The position numbers and the translations under genes are program-made. A stretch of DNA of 64,000 nucleotides from positions 94,978-158,977 of the forward strand of contig JBBHKE010001171.1 of assembly GCA_037447655.1 (NCBI GenBank). The letters run 5' to 3'. The stretch comes from Zygnema cylindricum (taxonomy: Eukaryota > Streptophyta > Zygnematophyceae > Zygnematales > Zygnemataceae). Shown piece after piece: positions 1 to 12,681 of this stretch. Position 1 is the first letter of the stretch; the number at the start of each line of letters is the position of its first letter. Below the pieces are notes generated by a model. The model was not told the origin of the DNA, did no database searches, and saw nothing but the letters and a program-made list of their open reading frames with translations.

Positions 1-60
1 TTTTAAAAGTTTCATATTTTATCAGAAATCGGAAAATCATAGGAATCGGAAATGCTCCTG

Positions 61-480
61 TGGGAATAGGCTATAAGAGGGATATCCTCCGGCAAAGATT
101 TTTTTCGTCGCTTCCGATCGATTTTAAATACACCCACTACGAAGGCACGTGGCCTTTGCCAAATGTTCGGTTGTAATCGCTCGTATGCGCGTGGATCATA
201 TCTTCCGGCCGTGAATATTGAAAGATTTTAAAAGTACAAAATCTCAACGGCGTATCTGTACGCACGGGCGAAATCTAAGATTTTTAAAACAGTATAAAAT
301 TTTAGCTTTTTAAGTGCGTACTTTGTACCTAGACAAATTATTGCATTTATGTTTCAAACGAAATTTATTTTACGCGAAGTAAAAGAAGCGTCACAGGGAT
401 ATCCTCCGGCAAAGATTTTTTCGTCGCGTCTGGTCGATTTGAATACACCCTGTACGAAGGCACATGGACTCTCCCAGTAA
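61..480. repeat. Dispersed direct repeat pair in left-end repeat DNA
   Basis: A segment of roughly 90 bases beginning GGGATATCCTCCGGCAAAG at about 79 recurs at about 397 with scattered substitutions (both continue through TTTTCGTCG and a tract ending ACGAAGGCAC). A related motif, CAGTAAACAACCCC, appears near 475, 1158 and 1634, each followed by an AATGGAAG or similar block. These look like eroded copies of one interspersed repeat. No protein homology is visible. Confidence 0.5.
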
Positions 481-3400
481 ACAACCCCTCTTTTTGCCTG
501 ATGGAGCACGACCCTAAGGCCTCTAAACATGCGGAGACGTCTATTTGTAGTGTTTACTGGCACGGCGTTCCATTATGTCGTGCCAGTAAACAACGTTTCT
601 CGATTATAATAGACGCCACGTAGGTTAGAGTCCGGATTTTAAAAATCTTAAAAAAATCTTCAAACGGAAAGTCATAACGAAATATCTGTACCAGCGGAAG
701 TACAGTAGAAAATGATTCTTACGAAAAGATTGCGGCCAGATTTTGATTTTGAAAATGGAAATCAAAATTTCGAAATGGAATGGCAAAAAGACGCGGCAAA
801 CTTTGAAGGTCGGTGGATGTTAGACGGAGCGTGCGAGGATATATTAGGTTGACCTTCATCCAGCGTGGCGGAAGGCACATGGCATGGACAACATGTTCGT
901 TTCTCATCGCCTGTTCGTGGTGGATAATTTTTTTACTTTTCATGTGTACCAATGTTACGCGACCCGTGTGAAGAAACTCTCCTCGCCGCGGAGAGTCTCT
1001 TCACACTGGGCGCGATTGCTTCACGAATCTATAAAAGTGAAACATCCAACGGTCGATGCTTACACCTATAATATTGGAGCCATCTAGTAGACATGTTTCA
1101 TCATGTTTCGTCTGACAAAAAAGAAATGGTATGAATCTGTACGGAATCGTAAGAAGTCCAGTAAACAACCCCACTTTTCCTGTAATGGAAGATCACCTTA
1201 AGGGTGGCCTTCTATTAGGCGTTTCAGTAATATTACTGAAAATTTTATTGAAGGGCGTGCCTTCTATTATGTCGCGTCAGTAAAACAATTTTTATTTGCG
1301 TGGCTCATTCTGGTTGGTAACACGTAGGTTAATATTCAATGCTTAAAATCTAAAAAGAATCTTCGAATGCAATGTCTGAACATAATAGTTGTACCAGCGG
1401 AGATAATATCTATACCATCGGAGGTATTTAATGACTCATACAGAGGGCATTATAATGTACTACACAAAATTGACAGTAGGGTTGGTGACGTGGCGTCTCG
1501 GATAGAAAGTGTAATGGCATCCGACGGTCAGAATTTACGCCTACAACCTTGGACATTTTTCCGTAATGATGTTTTCCTTGGAAAAAAAAGGGTACGGACC
1601 TGTACGAAACAGTATGCCCCTCGGTACGCCCCTCAGTAAACAACCCCATTTTTTTGCTAATGGAAGGCCACCCTAAGGGATTAAGGATTTAAGGGGGTCT
1701 TGAAAATAGATATGCTCAGAAGGAATGACATATCACACTCGATCTCTATTATCAATTCCAATATCGCCATGTCAGCGATATTGTCAGCAGGTCAACATTT
1801 TTAGTTTTCCCCAAAATAGGGAGAAATGGTAGAGCGAAAAATATTGTACGATCGTACAGTATTCGAACAATAAATTAAGGGGGACGCATAAGGCGATCCG
1901 CAATCTGGATCGGAGTACAGGACACTGCCATCATCCTAGCATTCACAACACTAATTTCGTCACAACTTCTTTTAGCCCAAAATCATAAAATAGTTAGTGT
2001 CATTGACATTAGGCAAAAACTAAAGAGTTTCCACGAAATAAGAATGGACAACAGAGGAGGTACAACACACCGTGAATCGCTATTGGTATTAGTGTAAATT
2101 TCGTACACACATTCCGTACACTACAGTTAGCTAAAAATCGCCAAATTAGAAACATTGACGCTAATTAAACGTACCTATATTAGCGTAAACGAAAAAATAT
2201 AATTATCAATTATATTTTAGGATTTTATATACTATTGCACAATATCGAATGCATTCGAAATATTGACCTAAATGATCACCAGGTCGAGATGTTGATTAAA
2301 CAATGCCCATATGTAATGGAAAATATAGAACCCTCCACAAGAGGTCACCCCAAATTGATATCAATTCCTTTGAATTACCCAGGGATATAAACACTTCGCT
2401 CCCAAGAATAGGACAAATCCCTCTAGAATGCCCTACTGATAACCAAATATATGAGATATCTGAGATGTGTGAGCAGCTCACAAATGCGAGGTGATTCATG
2501 CATCGTGCCAAGTGGTCCTCTCACTGAGCGATCCGGTGAAGTAGATAATGCTTTAATAAAAGCACCATGGTCACTGGTGAGAGGTTATGGGGGATTAAAA
2601 TTGTGAAGGGAGGGAGAAATAATGGTAATAGGTGGCCGAGGGAATGCTACTCGTTAGGCTCCAACAATTGTCGGAAGTGGGAGGACGGAGCGTCAAGAAC
2701 ACGAGCAGAGATGTATGAGCGGTGCATTGGAGCACAAGCATAGGTGTCAGAATGGAGCGTCTGGTCTATCCCTACAATATCCCAAATGAATTGCATACTG
2801 GGAAAAATAAGGATCAAGTCAAAAAGGTGGGCAACAATGTATGAGGGATCCACTAATTGTTTTCTCTTGACGCTCTTATTCTTATGGGGGAATAATAGAA
2901 GCGGAAATACTGCAAGTACTGTCGGTAACCAAAGTTGCAATTAGTGTCGGTAATCAAAGTAGCAACGGTTAGTCGTTTGTACGATGTGTGTAATAAAAAC
3001 CAAAAGAACCGAAATAACTGTTGTTACTAATTGTGGCCCCAATAGTCTTCTGTTAGTTTCCAGTAGAAGAAATGAAAAATGACAGTATTCTACTGTTCGG
3101 AACAGTAATCGCTGAAATCCCAGATTATATGTTTCCAAACACGACATCTGTTGCCCAAACAACCCAGCACAGGAGATATTTCAACTGCGGCAGCCTTTTT
3201 TTTTCTTCTTTAAAGCATACTTTTTTTAAAGCAGTATTTTTGTACCTTCGTTAAAGATAATGCCTTTACCATCGTCACTGTATGAAGCATTTGTATGAAG
3301 CATATGTCATCACTGTTTTCTAGAAATCACATTATGAGGAGTTTTTCCGTATGATGGTTGAACTGTGGATACTGCATATTGCAAGATTTTCCACATATGT

Positions 3401-3612
3401 AGGTGGTACGCTATTGGCTTCTTAGTCCAATCACCATTTTAGGGGCTCAAAGGCCCAGGTTTCGATTTCTCTATAAGCTCAGCAGTCATATATTTTCCAA
3501 GATTTTGAATTCATGAGGTAGAATAATATTGAACTCATCAAACTTGGTCACAACTTGATAGTTTTCAATTCGACATACCTTTATTGTTTTCAATTCGACA
3601 GAGTGGACACTA
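481..3612. other. Gene-free repeat-derived stretch
   Basis: Short open frames are present but none has recognisable homology or phased splice sites. Pieces of the TA-target inverted-repeat family are visible: around 1926-2090 a decayed copy resembles the element at 60827-61005 (shared CACTAATT, AAAATAGT and GGACA blocks), and an isolated end (CACACCGTGAATCGC) lies near 2066. I see no RNA gene here. Confidence 0.45.
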
Positions 3613-3779
3613 CACCGTGTATCGCTAGTATCGTTAACAACATTTTCTCCACTTAAAACACTTTTTCTTCGGACACACTTGTCCGCTTTTCATATGGAGA
3701 CCGTCGATGGGAAGGTGAGTACGGAGAAAATATGTTTTAAGCGGAAAAAAAACATTAACACTAATAGCGATACACAGTG
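3613..3779. mobile_element. Short TA-target MITE, 167 bp
   Basis: The element is bounded by CACCGTGTATCGCTAGTA on the left and a matching inverted end TAGCGATACACAGTG on the right, with TA on both sides. The interior has a second inverted pair (CCACTTAAAACA and TTTTAAGCGGA), also found in the copies at 29367 and 36463. The subfamily is therefore largely a long imperfect hairpin. Assignment to a Tc1/mariner-like group rests only on the TA target. Confidence 0.7.
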
Positions 3780-4669
3780 TATTCTGCAGTTGAATCCCAA
3801 TACTGATAGTAGTGATAATAGCAATTTTTCAAATGTCAAGGTACAAATTCCTTTCCTAACCACGACTTCAGATATGAACCATTCATGCAAAACTTAACCA
3901 CTCCAGTTTTTTATTTATTTACTTTCCTTTAGGCAACTGCGTTGAATATAGGCATCCGATACAAAGACGGTATCAAGACCTGTCCTGTGTATTGATGTTC
4001 AATACACCTTAAACAACACCTGTTATGTCATATCTTCACAGTGACACTACTTTCGCAATATCACTGGCTTTTTTCCAAACGAGTCAAGCATTAATCAAAG
4101 AAAGGCTTCAACCACAGACAAGCCATAGGAATTCTGGTGACTCTTCCTTTAAAGTTAGAATCAGAAGCTTCACAATGAACAGGCACAAACATCACTAATA
4201 ACCGAGCACAGTTAGAACTGTAAACGATGGCTGGCAAGTCCACAGGCTAACAACTTCGATAACAGCAAATCCATAAAATGTTGGAGAACCGATGTCCAGT
4301 TAACATGCATTCATTAGTCCCCACTTGCCGAACATGAGCCTAGAAATCTCTTTGATTCGAACAAGTGGAACCAAACCTCGACGTTAGACAGTTGAGAATC
4401 ATTAAGGAAACGAGAGAAAATAAGACTTACAACTTGGATTACTCTAGGACCTCCTGAAAGTTAAAAATCAAAACAGCTTGAGCTGAATTGACACACTTAT
4501 TCCAAAAAAAGATTTCCAATTGTAAAGTACTCTACCTGTAAAGCGGAACCTACTGCGCAAAAAATGCTGGATGCTCAACATGAGCTGATCCAGAAAGTTG
4601 TCCATAAGCAGTAAAAAGCACATCCGGGTATACTTTCTGTCACTGCATTCCATTCCTAGAGAATGACAC
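3780..4669. other. 3' flank of the recombinase-domain gene
   Basis: This lies just downstream of the stop codon of the minus-strand recombinase-domain gene and probably includes its 3' untranslated region. No coding potential, RNA gene or clear repeat boundary is seen. Confidence 0.35.
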
Positions 4670-7600
4670 TTAACCGAATGTAGGAGGTGGATCTGTTGAG
4701 GTAAATGAAGAGGGCAAAACAGATGAAGAAGGGGAAGAAGGTAGCACAGAGGGAGCAGATGGAGAAGACAGAACAGGTGGAATGCATGAAGCAGATAGAG
4801 AAGATGGGGCAGACGGAGCAGATGAGCCAGATGGGATGGATGTTCCAGATAGAGAAAACGGGGAAAGTGGGGTAGATAGGGCAAATTGAGTAACTGGAAT
4901 AGATGTGTTAGGTGGAGCAACTGGTGCAAGTGAGATAAATGGGGCAGATGGGACAGAGGAGGCGTATGGAGGAGAAGGAATGGATGGCCCAGAAGGAGCA
5001 GATGGAGTAAATGGGACAGACGGAGAAAATGGAGGGGAAGGGGCAGAAGGACCCAATGGAATAGATGGGGCAGATGGAGTGGTTGGTGTAGATGGGGCCA
5101 GTAGTGCAGATGCCGCAGAAGGAGCAGAAGATGGAGGCGGAGCGAGGTATATGTTTATCGGTCCAACAATATATTGAACTGGGGTTGAATGAGGATATGT
5201 CTGAAGGGCAGGTTGGAGACCCTGAAGGAACGGAAGCACAGGTTGGAGCACCCCTTGCCACCCTTGAGGCAAACATTTATTATGTGGAGAAGACATATCT
5301 GGGATCGTAGAGGGAGGAGGACCGGCTGATGATAAAACAAGTGGACCACTTGACACAACAGTAGCAACAAGACCGTCTGTATTTTTAGACTGCTTTACCA
5401 AATTTCCCCCATTGTTCAATGATTGATCACATGTAGTAGCTTGAAGCCCATGGACATATGAATGTGGAGGTTGCAGGGCCCCTTGCCATCCTTGTTGCTG
5501 ATGATGGGCATTGGGAGAATGCACAACAGTTGAGGTGGGGATTGGAGAAATAGACGAGGACGTAACCGCTGGCATGCTTACAACGTAAGTCCCACCAGTA
5601 CTTTCTGTACCTCTTGGCTTCTTTGGTGGATTTCCCGTATTCGTAGCTGTCTTATCCATATGATCAAACAGCTGTGCGTGTATCCGAGGAACATTAACCT
5701 CTGCTGTGCTCTCACTGCCAAAAGAAAGAACAACTTGGGGCTGAATAGCTGGTTGACTCCCGTCACTTCGAGACCTCTTCAAAGTAGCTTGAAGTTTGTT
5801 CATCTTCAATGTTCCAACAGTCGAATTAACCACAATGGGATGCTGTCGATCTATTGGTAATATAGGCGGCTCTCTGTAAAAGCCAAAGGGCACAAATTGA
5901 GAAAACTAAAACAGATTCTTGTGCAAAAACCATGGAAATGCAATACATGTGCAATATTGGGTAGCCTACCGGTGGTTCGCTCTTGCATCGCTGTTATGGG
6001 CCACGTCATTTGTCGCATCCACATCAGAATAACCAGCAGCCACCATTCCCCAAACTCCATTCATTCGAAGCATGTGATTTGTCCAGTTATCTGCACCGGG
6101 AATACCAGCTGCTGCACATATATCTTTCAACATATCTCCGATCTTATTCGAGCCCATGCCTTGTCTTGAGAATCTGAAGATCAACATCACCACTTACCAA
6201 AAAGAAAAATCAAAGGGAGCACAAATTATGTCTACCAATAAACAACCAAAACATCAAATGACGAACATCAAATCTAGGCAAGCAAATAAAAGCACCTACA
6301 TTGGACCAGGCTGTTTCTTGGCTCCTTTTCTGTTGCTTCCAACATACAGTGGTTGCAAGTACAGTTGATCAGAACAGCTGTTCGGTCTCCGTCTCTTAAT
6401 GTCCTTGTAAACTTCCACGGGGCAGAGTCGAACATCCACATAGCAACTGCATTGCATTATTCTGCGCCTCAGTGGATCGTGAATCCGATCAATCAAACTT
6501 AACTTTTCTGTTGGCCTCGGGGTATAAATAACTCTTGCCTGCATAGACAACATCAAAGCTACAAATTAACACACTAAAATTTGAACAACAATGTTAGAAA
6601 AATACAGCAGAACAAACTAGTAAAAAAGGTGCGTCCACTCACCCCAACCTCCTTCTCATTTACAAAAGGCTTGCCATCATCCACAAGCGCGAGTTGACTA
6701 AATTTAATATTGTAACCTTGCCTCCCACGTAAAGTTAGCCGGATTCCATATGAAAAGAACAAGCGCCACTGCGCTGATTGAGCATTATCCTGAAATAGGA
6801 CACCAGAATTAAGTATCTTTCGCACAATATCGTCTGGAGTATTGCCACCAATTGGGGCTGAAACTAATCCCTTGCTGGAAGCATCACTCATTCGTGCATC
6901 CAGAACCCGACGTGCTCCTGCAAAAACTCCCTCCTTGAAAAAACTTGTTGGTCGAGGGGAACAGTTCCTCGAATTTGCCCTTGCATTTTCTGCATCCTAC
7001 AGAACAACAGCCAAACAATCAATTTATTTTCATACAAGTCAATAATTGTAAAATGCAAATTCTGCTAAGAATTTCTAACAAACTGCATGTAATGAAACTC
7101 ACTTGATATACTCTGTTGAGTGCAGCAACTGCAGTGTACAGGGTTTTGCCCTTGTATTCTTTTCCATTCAGCTTTCTCGTGCCCAAAAGCCAAAGCTCTA
7201 AGAGCATATTGACATCGGCCAGATCCTCAATATCGTGAAGGTGTTTTCCACGAAAAGGACTGTCGGGTGGCAGACTTTCCAAAGACCACCTGGATATCGA
7301 AACCAGAAGGCGAATCAAAATTAAATCAAACAGGAAAGTGAATGAATTAGACAAACTTTCAGGCTGGTAGTCACAGCAAAATATAAAAAAATTGAAACTT
7401 ACATGAAATAATTCTTGGAAATAACCTGGTTTTGCATTTGAGTGTGTCTATTCAACGCAGTCTCAGCGGCCATCACGTTCACCACTGCATCAGCTGCGAA
7501 GATTCGATCTCTGCGTTTTACCACTCTATCCATTGCAACAAATCGTGGCTGAGCTGTATGGGCAGGTTCTTTGACCTCCTGCGGACTTATCGCCATCCCA

Positions 7601-9717
7601 ACACTCTTTCGCTTCAAAATGTTGGAAATATTTGGATTATGTTCTTGTTTTAGGCTGCAAAGCAAATGCACAAGGACAAATAGTCACTCCAAGAATGTGT
7701 GAAACAGCAAAAGCTACTCAAAACAGCAGAAACGTGAAAACACCAGATAAGGATTATGTGTTATCTGTGCAATGTGATCTTCCTTGGCGAGACATCATAC
7801 CTCAGGTTTCCGTTGGTGCCTTGATCACCTGTTAGACGGACACGTTTACTGTCCCTCTGATCGTCTTCCTCAACGTCCATTTTTTGCTCCACATCTGTTA
7901 TGGTTGACTCCACTCCTGTAGAGGAGAAATAGCCAGCCCTGAAAGGAAGACTAGAAAGAGAGATGAACATCTGCGGCGATCACCTGATCATGATCATCAG
8001 GTGCATCATGTTTATGACGTGTGATCATCATGATGCACATCATCATTATGTGCATGATCTGATGCACACCATGCAGATATTGCATTCTGCACGATCATGC
8101 ATCGCATGATAGCATGGTACACCTTGCACCCATGTACATGATGCATGCTTATGCATGCATCGCCACGTTCATGCTTACATGCAACTAAAAGCCACAACTA
8201 GATGCTTAATGCATGCCATGCTTTTCATGCTTAGATGCAATGAAGCAAAGCAAGCAAGCAAGCATGTGAGCATGCAATCATGCTAGCATGTGCAAGCATG
8301 TAGATGCTTGTAAAAATTTCATCATGACAGCTATATGCTTACATGCATGTAGTAAAGCAAAGCAAAGCATCGACTACATGCAATTTGAAAAAAAAAGTCC
8401 ACTAGAATTCAAGAAAAGCTGATTGAAAAATTCCACAAGTATGGACAGATAAAGCATGAAGAAATGCACTTACCCTGTTGATTGATCAAGTACGTAAGCT
8501 GAACCGTTTGGAGTAGAACATGGGGCAGGAACTGGCCAAAAAAACAACAACAAGACCCGAGCTGATAAGTTCCTTTTGGAAGAACTGAAATCCAGCCAAT
8601 CAATAAGAAGATGCACAAACGGAGTTCTTTACCAATATATCATGCGCCCCAGGATTATCCATATGATTGAATAAAGGAGACACAAAATAAGTTCAGTACA
8701 ATTCACCACCAAGAATCGTGGACTGCAAATGCGATCATTCTTTTGGCACAGGCACAAGCATTTACCTGGAAACTACGAAATTCGAATCAACGATACAAAA
8801 TGTAAGTGAAAGTGAACCACACTGGTGCCACTACCTTCAACAGTTGAAATACCATAAACATTATCTTGTCAGACCACACAAAATGAACACAATTGAAATA
8901 CCATAAACATTATCTTGCCAGGCCTCACAAAATGAACAGACAAGAATGGACCATCAAAAGAAAAGCTCACCTTATGCAAAGGTATGTGGCAATGAGCATA
9001 GGACATGTAACAGTAAAATCCCTATAATGCAAGGTCTGGTGGGGTCTCCACGAGCTGGAGGCATAGGGTGATAACATAGCATTCATTAAACAAGTGCATC
9101 ACACAACTTTATGAAAATCTCAAACATCCAGTAAAATACTTGAGGCTACGGCTGCCCAGCGAGAATGGCCCTTTTCCCCATTGACTATGAGAGGTAGTGT
9201 GGATCGTGCAATTACTATGAATTGCTATTCCTCAATAAAACACCATGCACATGAACACACATGATATAAGCCTATTTGAAAGGGCACTACAACTTCATCA
9301 ATGATAACAGGAAAAAATAAAAATCATATGCACATCTGCTATTGATGTGACTCAACTTAACTATTAATACCCCGGCAATATACACACCAGACATGCACAA
9401 AACACACTTACTTTCCGCACACAAGTTTTTGGCGTTTGTGGCTTCAGCAGTATCTTGATTCTCGTGCCGTTGATTATCGGCATCCCCAGGAATCACTAGC
9501 CCCTCACTGTTCATGATGTTTGAAGGAGTGCCAGTGGAGGAAAAAAATGGGCTTTCCAGACGTCCTACTGTCGCGTTGACGTTGGCATCAAGTGGTCCAT
9601 TACTGCCAATGAAAATCGGACTTTGCACTGGAGTATTTTCGTCGATGCTGTCAGGTAATCTGGATTTATTTCCTTCATGTCCTTCCGCATGCGCACAAAC
9701 AAGAGACAAACAACCCT
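4670..9717 (-). CDS. Crypton/DUF3504-type tyrosine-recombinase domain protein, multi-exon
   Basis: Nine minus-strand exons connect with consistent GT-AG junctions and codon phase: 9717-9412, 8531-8474, 7938-7801, 7654-7403, 7289-7103, 6996-6643, 6538-6300, 6173-5970 and 5873-4670 (stop). The first about 250 residues are acidic and unrecognised. The exon at 7289 carries the N-terminal helical part of the fold (ELWLLGTRKLNGKEY). The next carries the first arginine region (GIRLTLRGRQGY). The exon at 6538 has the family signature CPVEVYKDIKRRRP...LYLQPLY. The exon at 6173 has the H-x-x-R box (TNHMLRMNG) and a later AHNS histidine. The expected tyrosine about nine residues after that histidine is not there: the splice junction gives NHREPP. 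A tail of about 400 residues follows, dominated by PSAPS-like repeats. Such domains occur in Crypton transposons and in domesticated animal proteins (ZMYM2-4, QRICH1, KIAA1958 types). Many introns and no terminal repeats argue for a host gene. The true start lies upstream. Function is unknown, perhaps DNA binding. Confidence 0.8.
7975..8390. repeat. CATG/ATGCAT-rich low-complexity intron segment
   Basis: The intron between the exons ending at 8474 and starting at 7938 consists largely of overlapping palindromic words built on CATG, GATC, TGATCA and ATGCAT. It starts with a GATCACCTGATCATGATCAT cluster and shifts to GCATGC/AAGCAAGCAAGCATG. It has strong local dyad symmetry. CATGCA also matches the core of the plant RY element, though such density suggests simple-sequence expansion rather than tuned regulation. 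Confidence 0.65.
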
Positions 9718-10114
9718 CTGCAGATGACAGGATCCGTAAGAGTGTCAGAGGGTCAACATCCCAAATTCAAAGCCTCTGTTTAAACACGTGTGGAGCCAAA
9801 CAACTAGAATAAAACTCAGTAGTGCAACTAAGCTGCTTCGATTACCAGCAAAGGTCACCCTGGCATCCTTTAAGCAGTAGAAAAATCTGCCAAAATCACT
9901 TACCTGCCCCTCACAACTGCAAATAATAACCCCACATTGACGACTGCCTGAGATACAAAACAGTGTTACATTACAAGTATATAGGTAGTTAACACCAAGA
10001 ATGCATCCTGCAAAAAAAAACTGCAGCGTCTGTGACTAGTACGAGGAAGAAGGCCACGATTTGAATATCCAAAGCTTCGATGAACAACCAGCTCTATGAA
10101 CTTCTGTGTATCAC

Positions 10115-12681
10115 CTGTGTGGCAACGACGATGCTCTTTGTCTTCAGGCAATTTCTCCACTTCTTTTACCAGATTATAATTATTTCTTTCTTCACCTGCC
10201 CTTACAAACTGCTGCTTTTCATGTAGGACCTGTTTTCCATATGCTCCCCAACCCGCACTAACGTCATTCCTCCATACATTTGCAATCCCACAGCATGCTG
10301 CTGCAACAAAAAAACACAGAATAAAAAAATTCTCGCACGGTCTTCGTGGGTTCTAGGACATCGGTTAGATACTGACGTCCTTTTTCCATGTCTCCTGCCA
10401 AGAATTCTTCATGTGGCTCCTTGGCTTCCAGCTTTATTGTCGGAACACATTCATCAGTCTGAGTGCCGACAAGCAAAGCGTCCTCCATCCAGCACTAAAT
10501 AAGTTATAGAAGGTGAATGTAAGACGACAAACATCCTATTTCTCCGGTGCTTCTATGAGTTGCACATCATTTCCACACGTTCGGTAGGACTGGGCAAGTT
10601 GCTGCAGACTTCAAAAAATTCTACAGCAGGAACATTTAAAACTAAACAGCACAGAACTGTGTGCTGACAACATCAACAAGGCTCATCCCAATCAATGCTT
10701 CAGTACAAGGCTAAAAGAAAACAACACAAAGCATGCACTCTGTGCAATACAGATAATATTTGTATTGAGCAATGCCTTACATCATTTGTTGCTGCGTCAA
10801 GACATTCAGGTAGGGTATGGGTACTAATAGCCAAAGGATGAAACAAACTTTCATAACTCTCTTTCCAAATAAATCTCACAGCTACGAGGAAACATGGAAA
10901 CTTAAAATCATATTTATTTTCATATTAGATGCACAGTATCTTAAAAAACATATCCCACCTGTGTTATATGGGCAATGTGTTTCTTGAGGCATAAGAAAAA
11001 TGATTATACCATAGCTAACAACCCTGTATGATAGCATGCTTCAACTTGGTGTCTTCCTATTGCATGCAAGAGTTCTTTTAGTTCCATTAGGCGTGCTGCA
11101 AAAAATGATTGTGTATTAGCCACAACGTGGCAAACGAGAACACAAACACAGTTGCAAGTGAACTTTACTTCATGCTAAATACCTTATGTTCTAGCACAAT
11201 GTTGATGCAATGTGGTTGGCTTTCAAATTCTCCTGTGAGACCCAAACTCCTTCCTTTTTTCTGTCCCAACTTAACTTGGATAACATTTGCTTCAATTAAA
11301 AAAGTAAATCGCTATACACTGGGGTTATAAAAAAGCAAGCTCAAACCTGACTATCTCTCTAAACAAAGGCTAGCAATAGCATGTGCGTCATACATGTGTG
11401 TCATTACGAATGCAAGATTTAAGAGGTAGAGCATAAAAAACATAGCCATACCCAATCAAGCAAAGCCAACTGAAAATGAAACACCTCGACACATAAATAC
11501 ATAAACAAATTTGCTTGTCATAGCACCACGATGACATGAAGTAAAGAACACTTATAACCAACCACAAGGACAAGTTTGGTTTTAGTTCAAACAGAAAGAA
11601 TAGCCTTACGGAAATAGCAAGTTATGAACACCTTGATTACATCATGGCAAATTACCGTGCAACTGAGGGATAGGCTACATTTAAAGATCAAATGAACAGC
11701 ATTTCCATATGCGAAAGACGCCCAGAAAAAGACTGGAAAATGATCCTTAAAAAGCACCACCTTCCACAATTAACCACTTCATACATCCACAGTTCTTCTT
11801 GTCTTCTACAATGTTCAGTGGAATGTTCACATGTAACTATTTCGATATTCCTTGCATAATGGAACAGGCAAATGTTATGTACAGATGTCCCAGTATTTCA
11901 CTCACTCGCAAAATTGTTGGGTGTTCAAAGGATACGTTGAGACTTTCTCAGCAATTAGGTGTACCAGAGCAACTCAAGTTCCAATAAGGGCAAACAGAAA
12001 AGGAAAGGACAGGACTCCAATAATGCAGCTACAATGCAGACAAGGTCCTGATTTTTACAAGCCAGCAGCCATTTCCGGAGCTTTTCAAACATGAAAACAG
12101 GCTATGTGCAAACGCTGAGCAAGGGTACCCTGTTTTCATGTTTAAAAAGCACTGGTAGAGACAGTTAACTGGTAAAAAAAAAAAAAACAGACATGGCCTT
12201 TTTTTTACCAGGCTGCCATCCCTTCCAGAGCTTTTCAAATATGGGAAAAAGGGTGAATAATAGGAAACTGAGCAACACCTGGTTCCCTATTTCTGCTTCC
12301 AAATTTCTGACATTGACGAGCAAGCCTTTGGCGTCATCCTCTGGTGGCTCCTCTGCAGTAACCTGACAGTTCACCGCATGTTCCTTAATATTGTCACCTT
12401 TCACAGCATTCTTTTCACGCACTTCCCACTGTTTTGGCCTGCAAATGAGATACATTATAGTCATTACGGCAGATCTCTACAAGAAAAACAGGAAAAATAA
12501 ACAAGTTCAGTGGAAGCTTTCCTCTCTTGTGAAACTGAAAGGTACAGTAGAGTTGGATGAGCAGATCGCACTCTATAACTTTATCAGGATCATCTTGACT
12601 ATCGGGCGGCGAAAGGCTTGTGATGTTCTCCCCTATACACTGCTCGACAAATGTCAAATTCATTTGTTCTACTTCTGCCAT
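10115..12681 (-). CDS. Upstream exon-like segments, probably the N-terminal part of the recombinase-domain gene
   Basis: Several minus-strand segments look coding but most are not in long open frames: 12681 to about 12550 (ATG, then MAEVEQMNLTFVEQ...), 12438-12279 (acceptor CAG, donor GTGTTG; EEPPEDDAKGLLVNVRNLE), 11095 to about 11024 (RLMELKELLHAIGRHQ), 10881-10781 (strong acceptor and donor GTAAGG; VRFIWKESYESLFHPLAIST), about 10700-10530 (QLAQSYRTCGNDVQLIEAPE), 10490 to about 10340 (MEDALLVGTQTDE...) and 10300-10115. If the last ends at 10115 its phase matches the exon at 9717, which supports a single gene. Not every junction resolves. The reading frame of the 10300 exon is ambiguous: the alternative frame with donor at GTCCTA is also open. 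I recognise no domain. A separate upstream gene is the alternative. Confidence 0.5.

Noticed and set aside
2647-3162. Overlapping open frames on both strands near the left end
   Set aside because: There is no recognisable domain, no consistent splice context, and repeat fragments surround them.
4905-5177. Plus-strand collagen-like GADG repeat frame
   Set aside because: It is the antisense shadow of the Pro/Ser-rich tail of the minus-strand gene, whose exons are phased and show domain homology.
7975-8390. CRISPR-like or satellite array
   Set aside because: The palindromic words are irregular with no constant repeat-spacer pattern, and this is a eukaryotic intron.
8580-8700. Minus-strand segment HMDNPGAHDIL with a donor at GTAAAG, considered as an extra exon
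   Set aside because: Its phase does not fit, while the exons at 9412 and 8531 join directly in phase without it.
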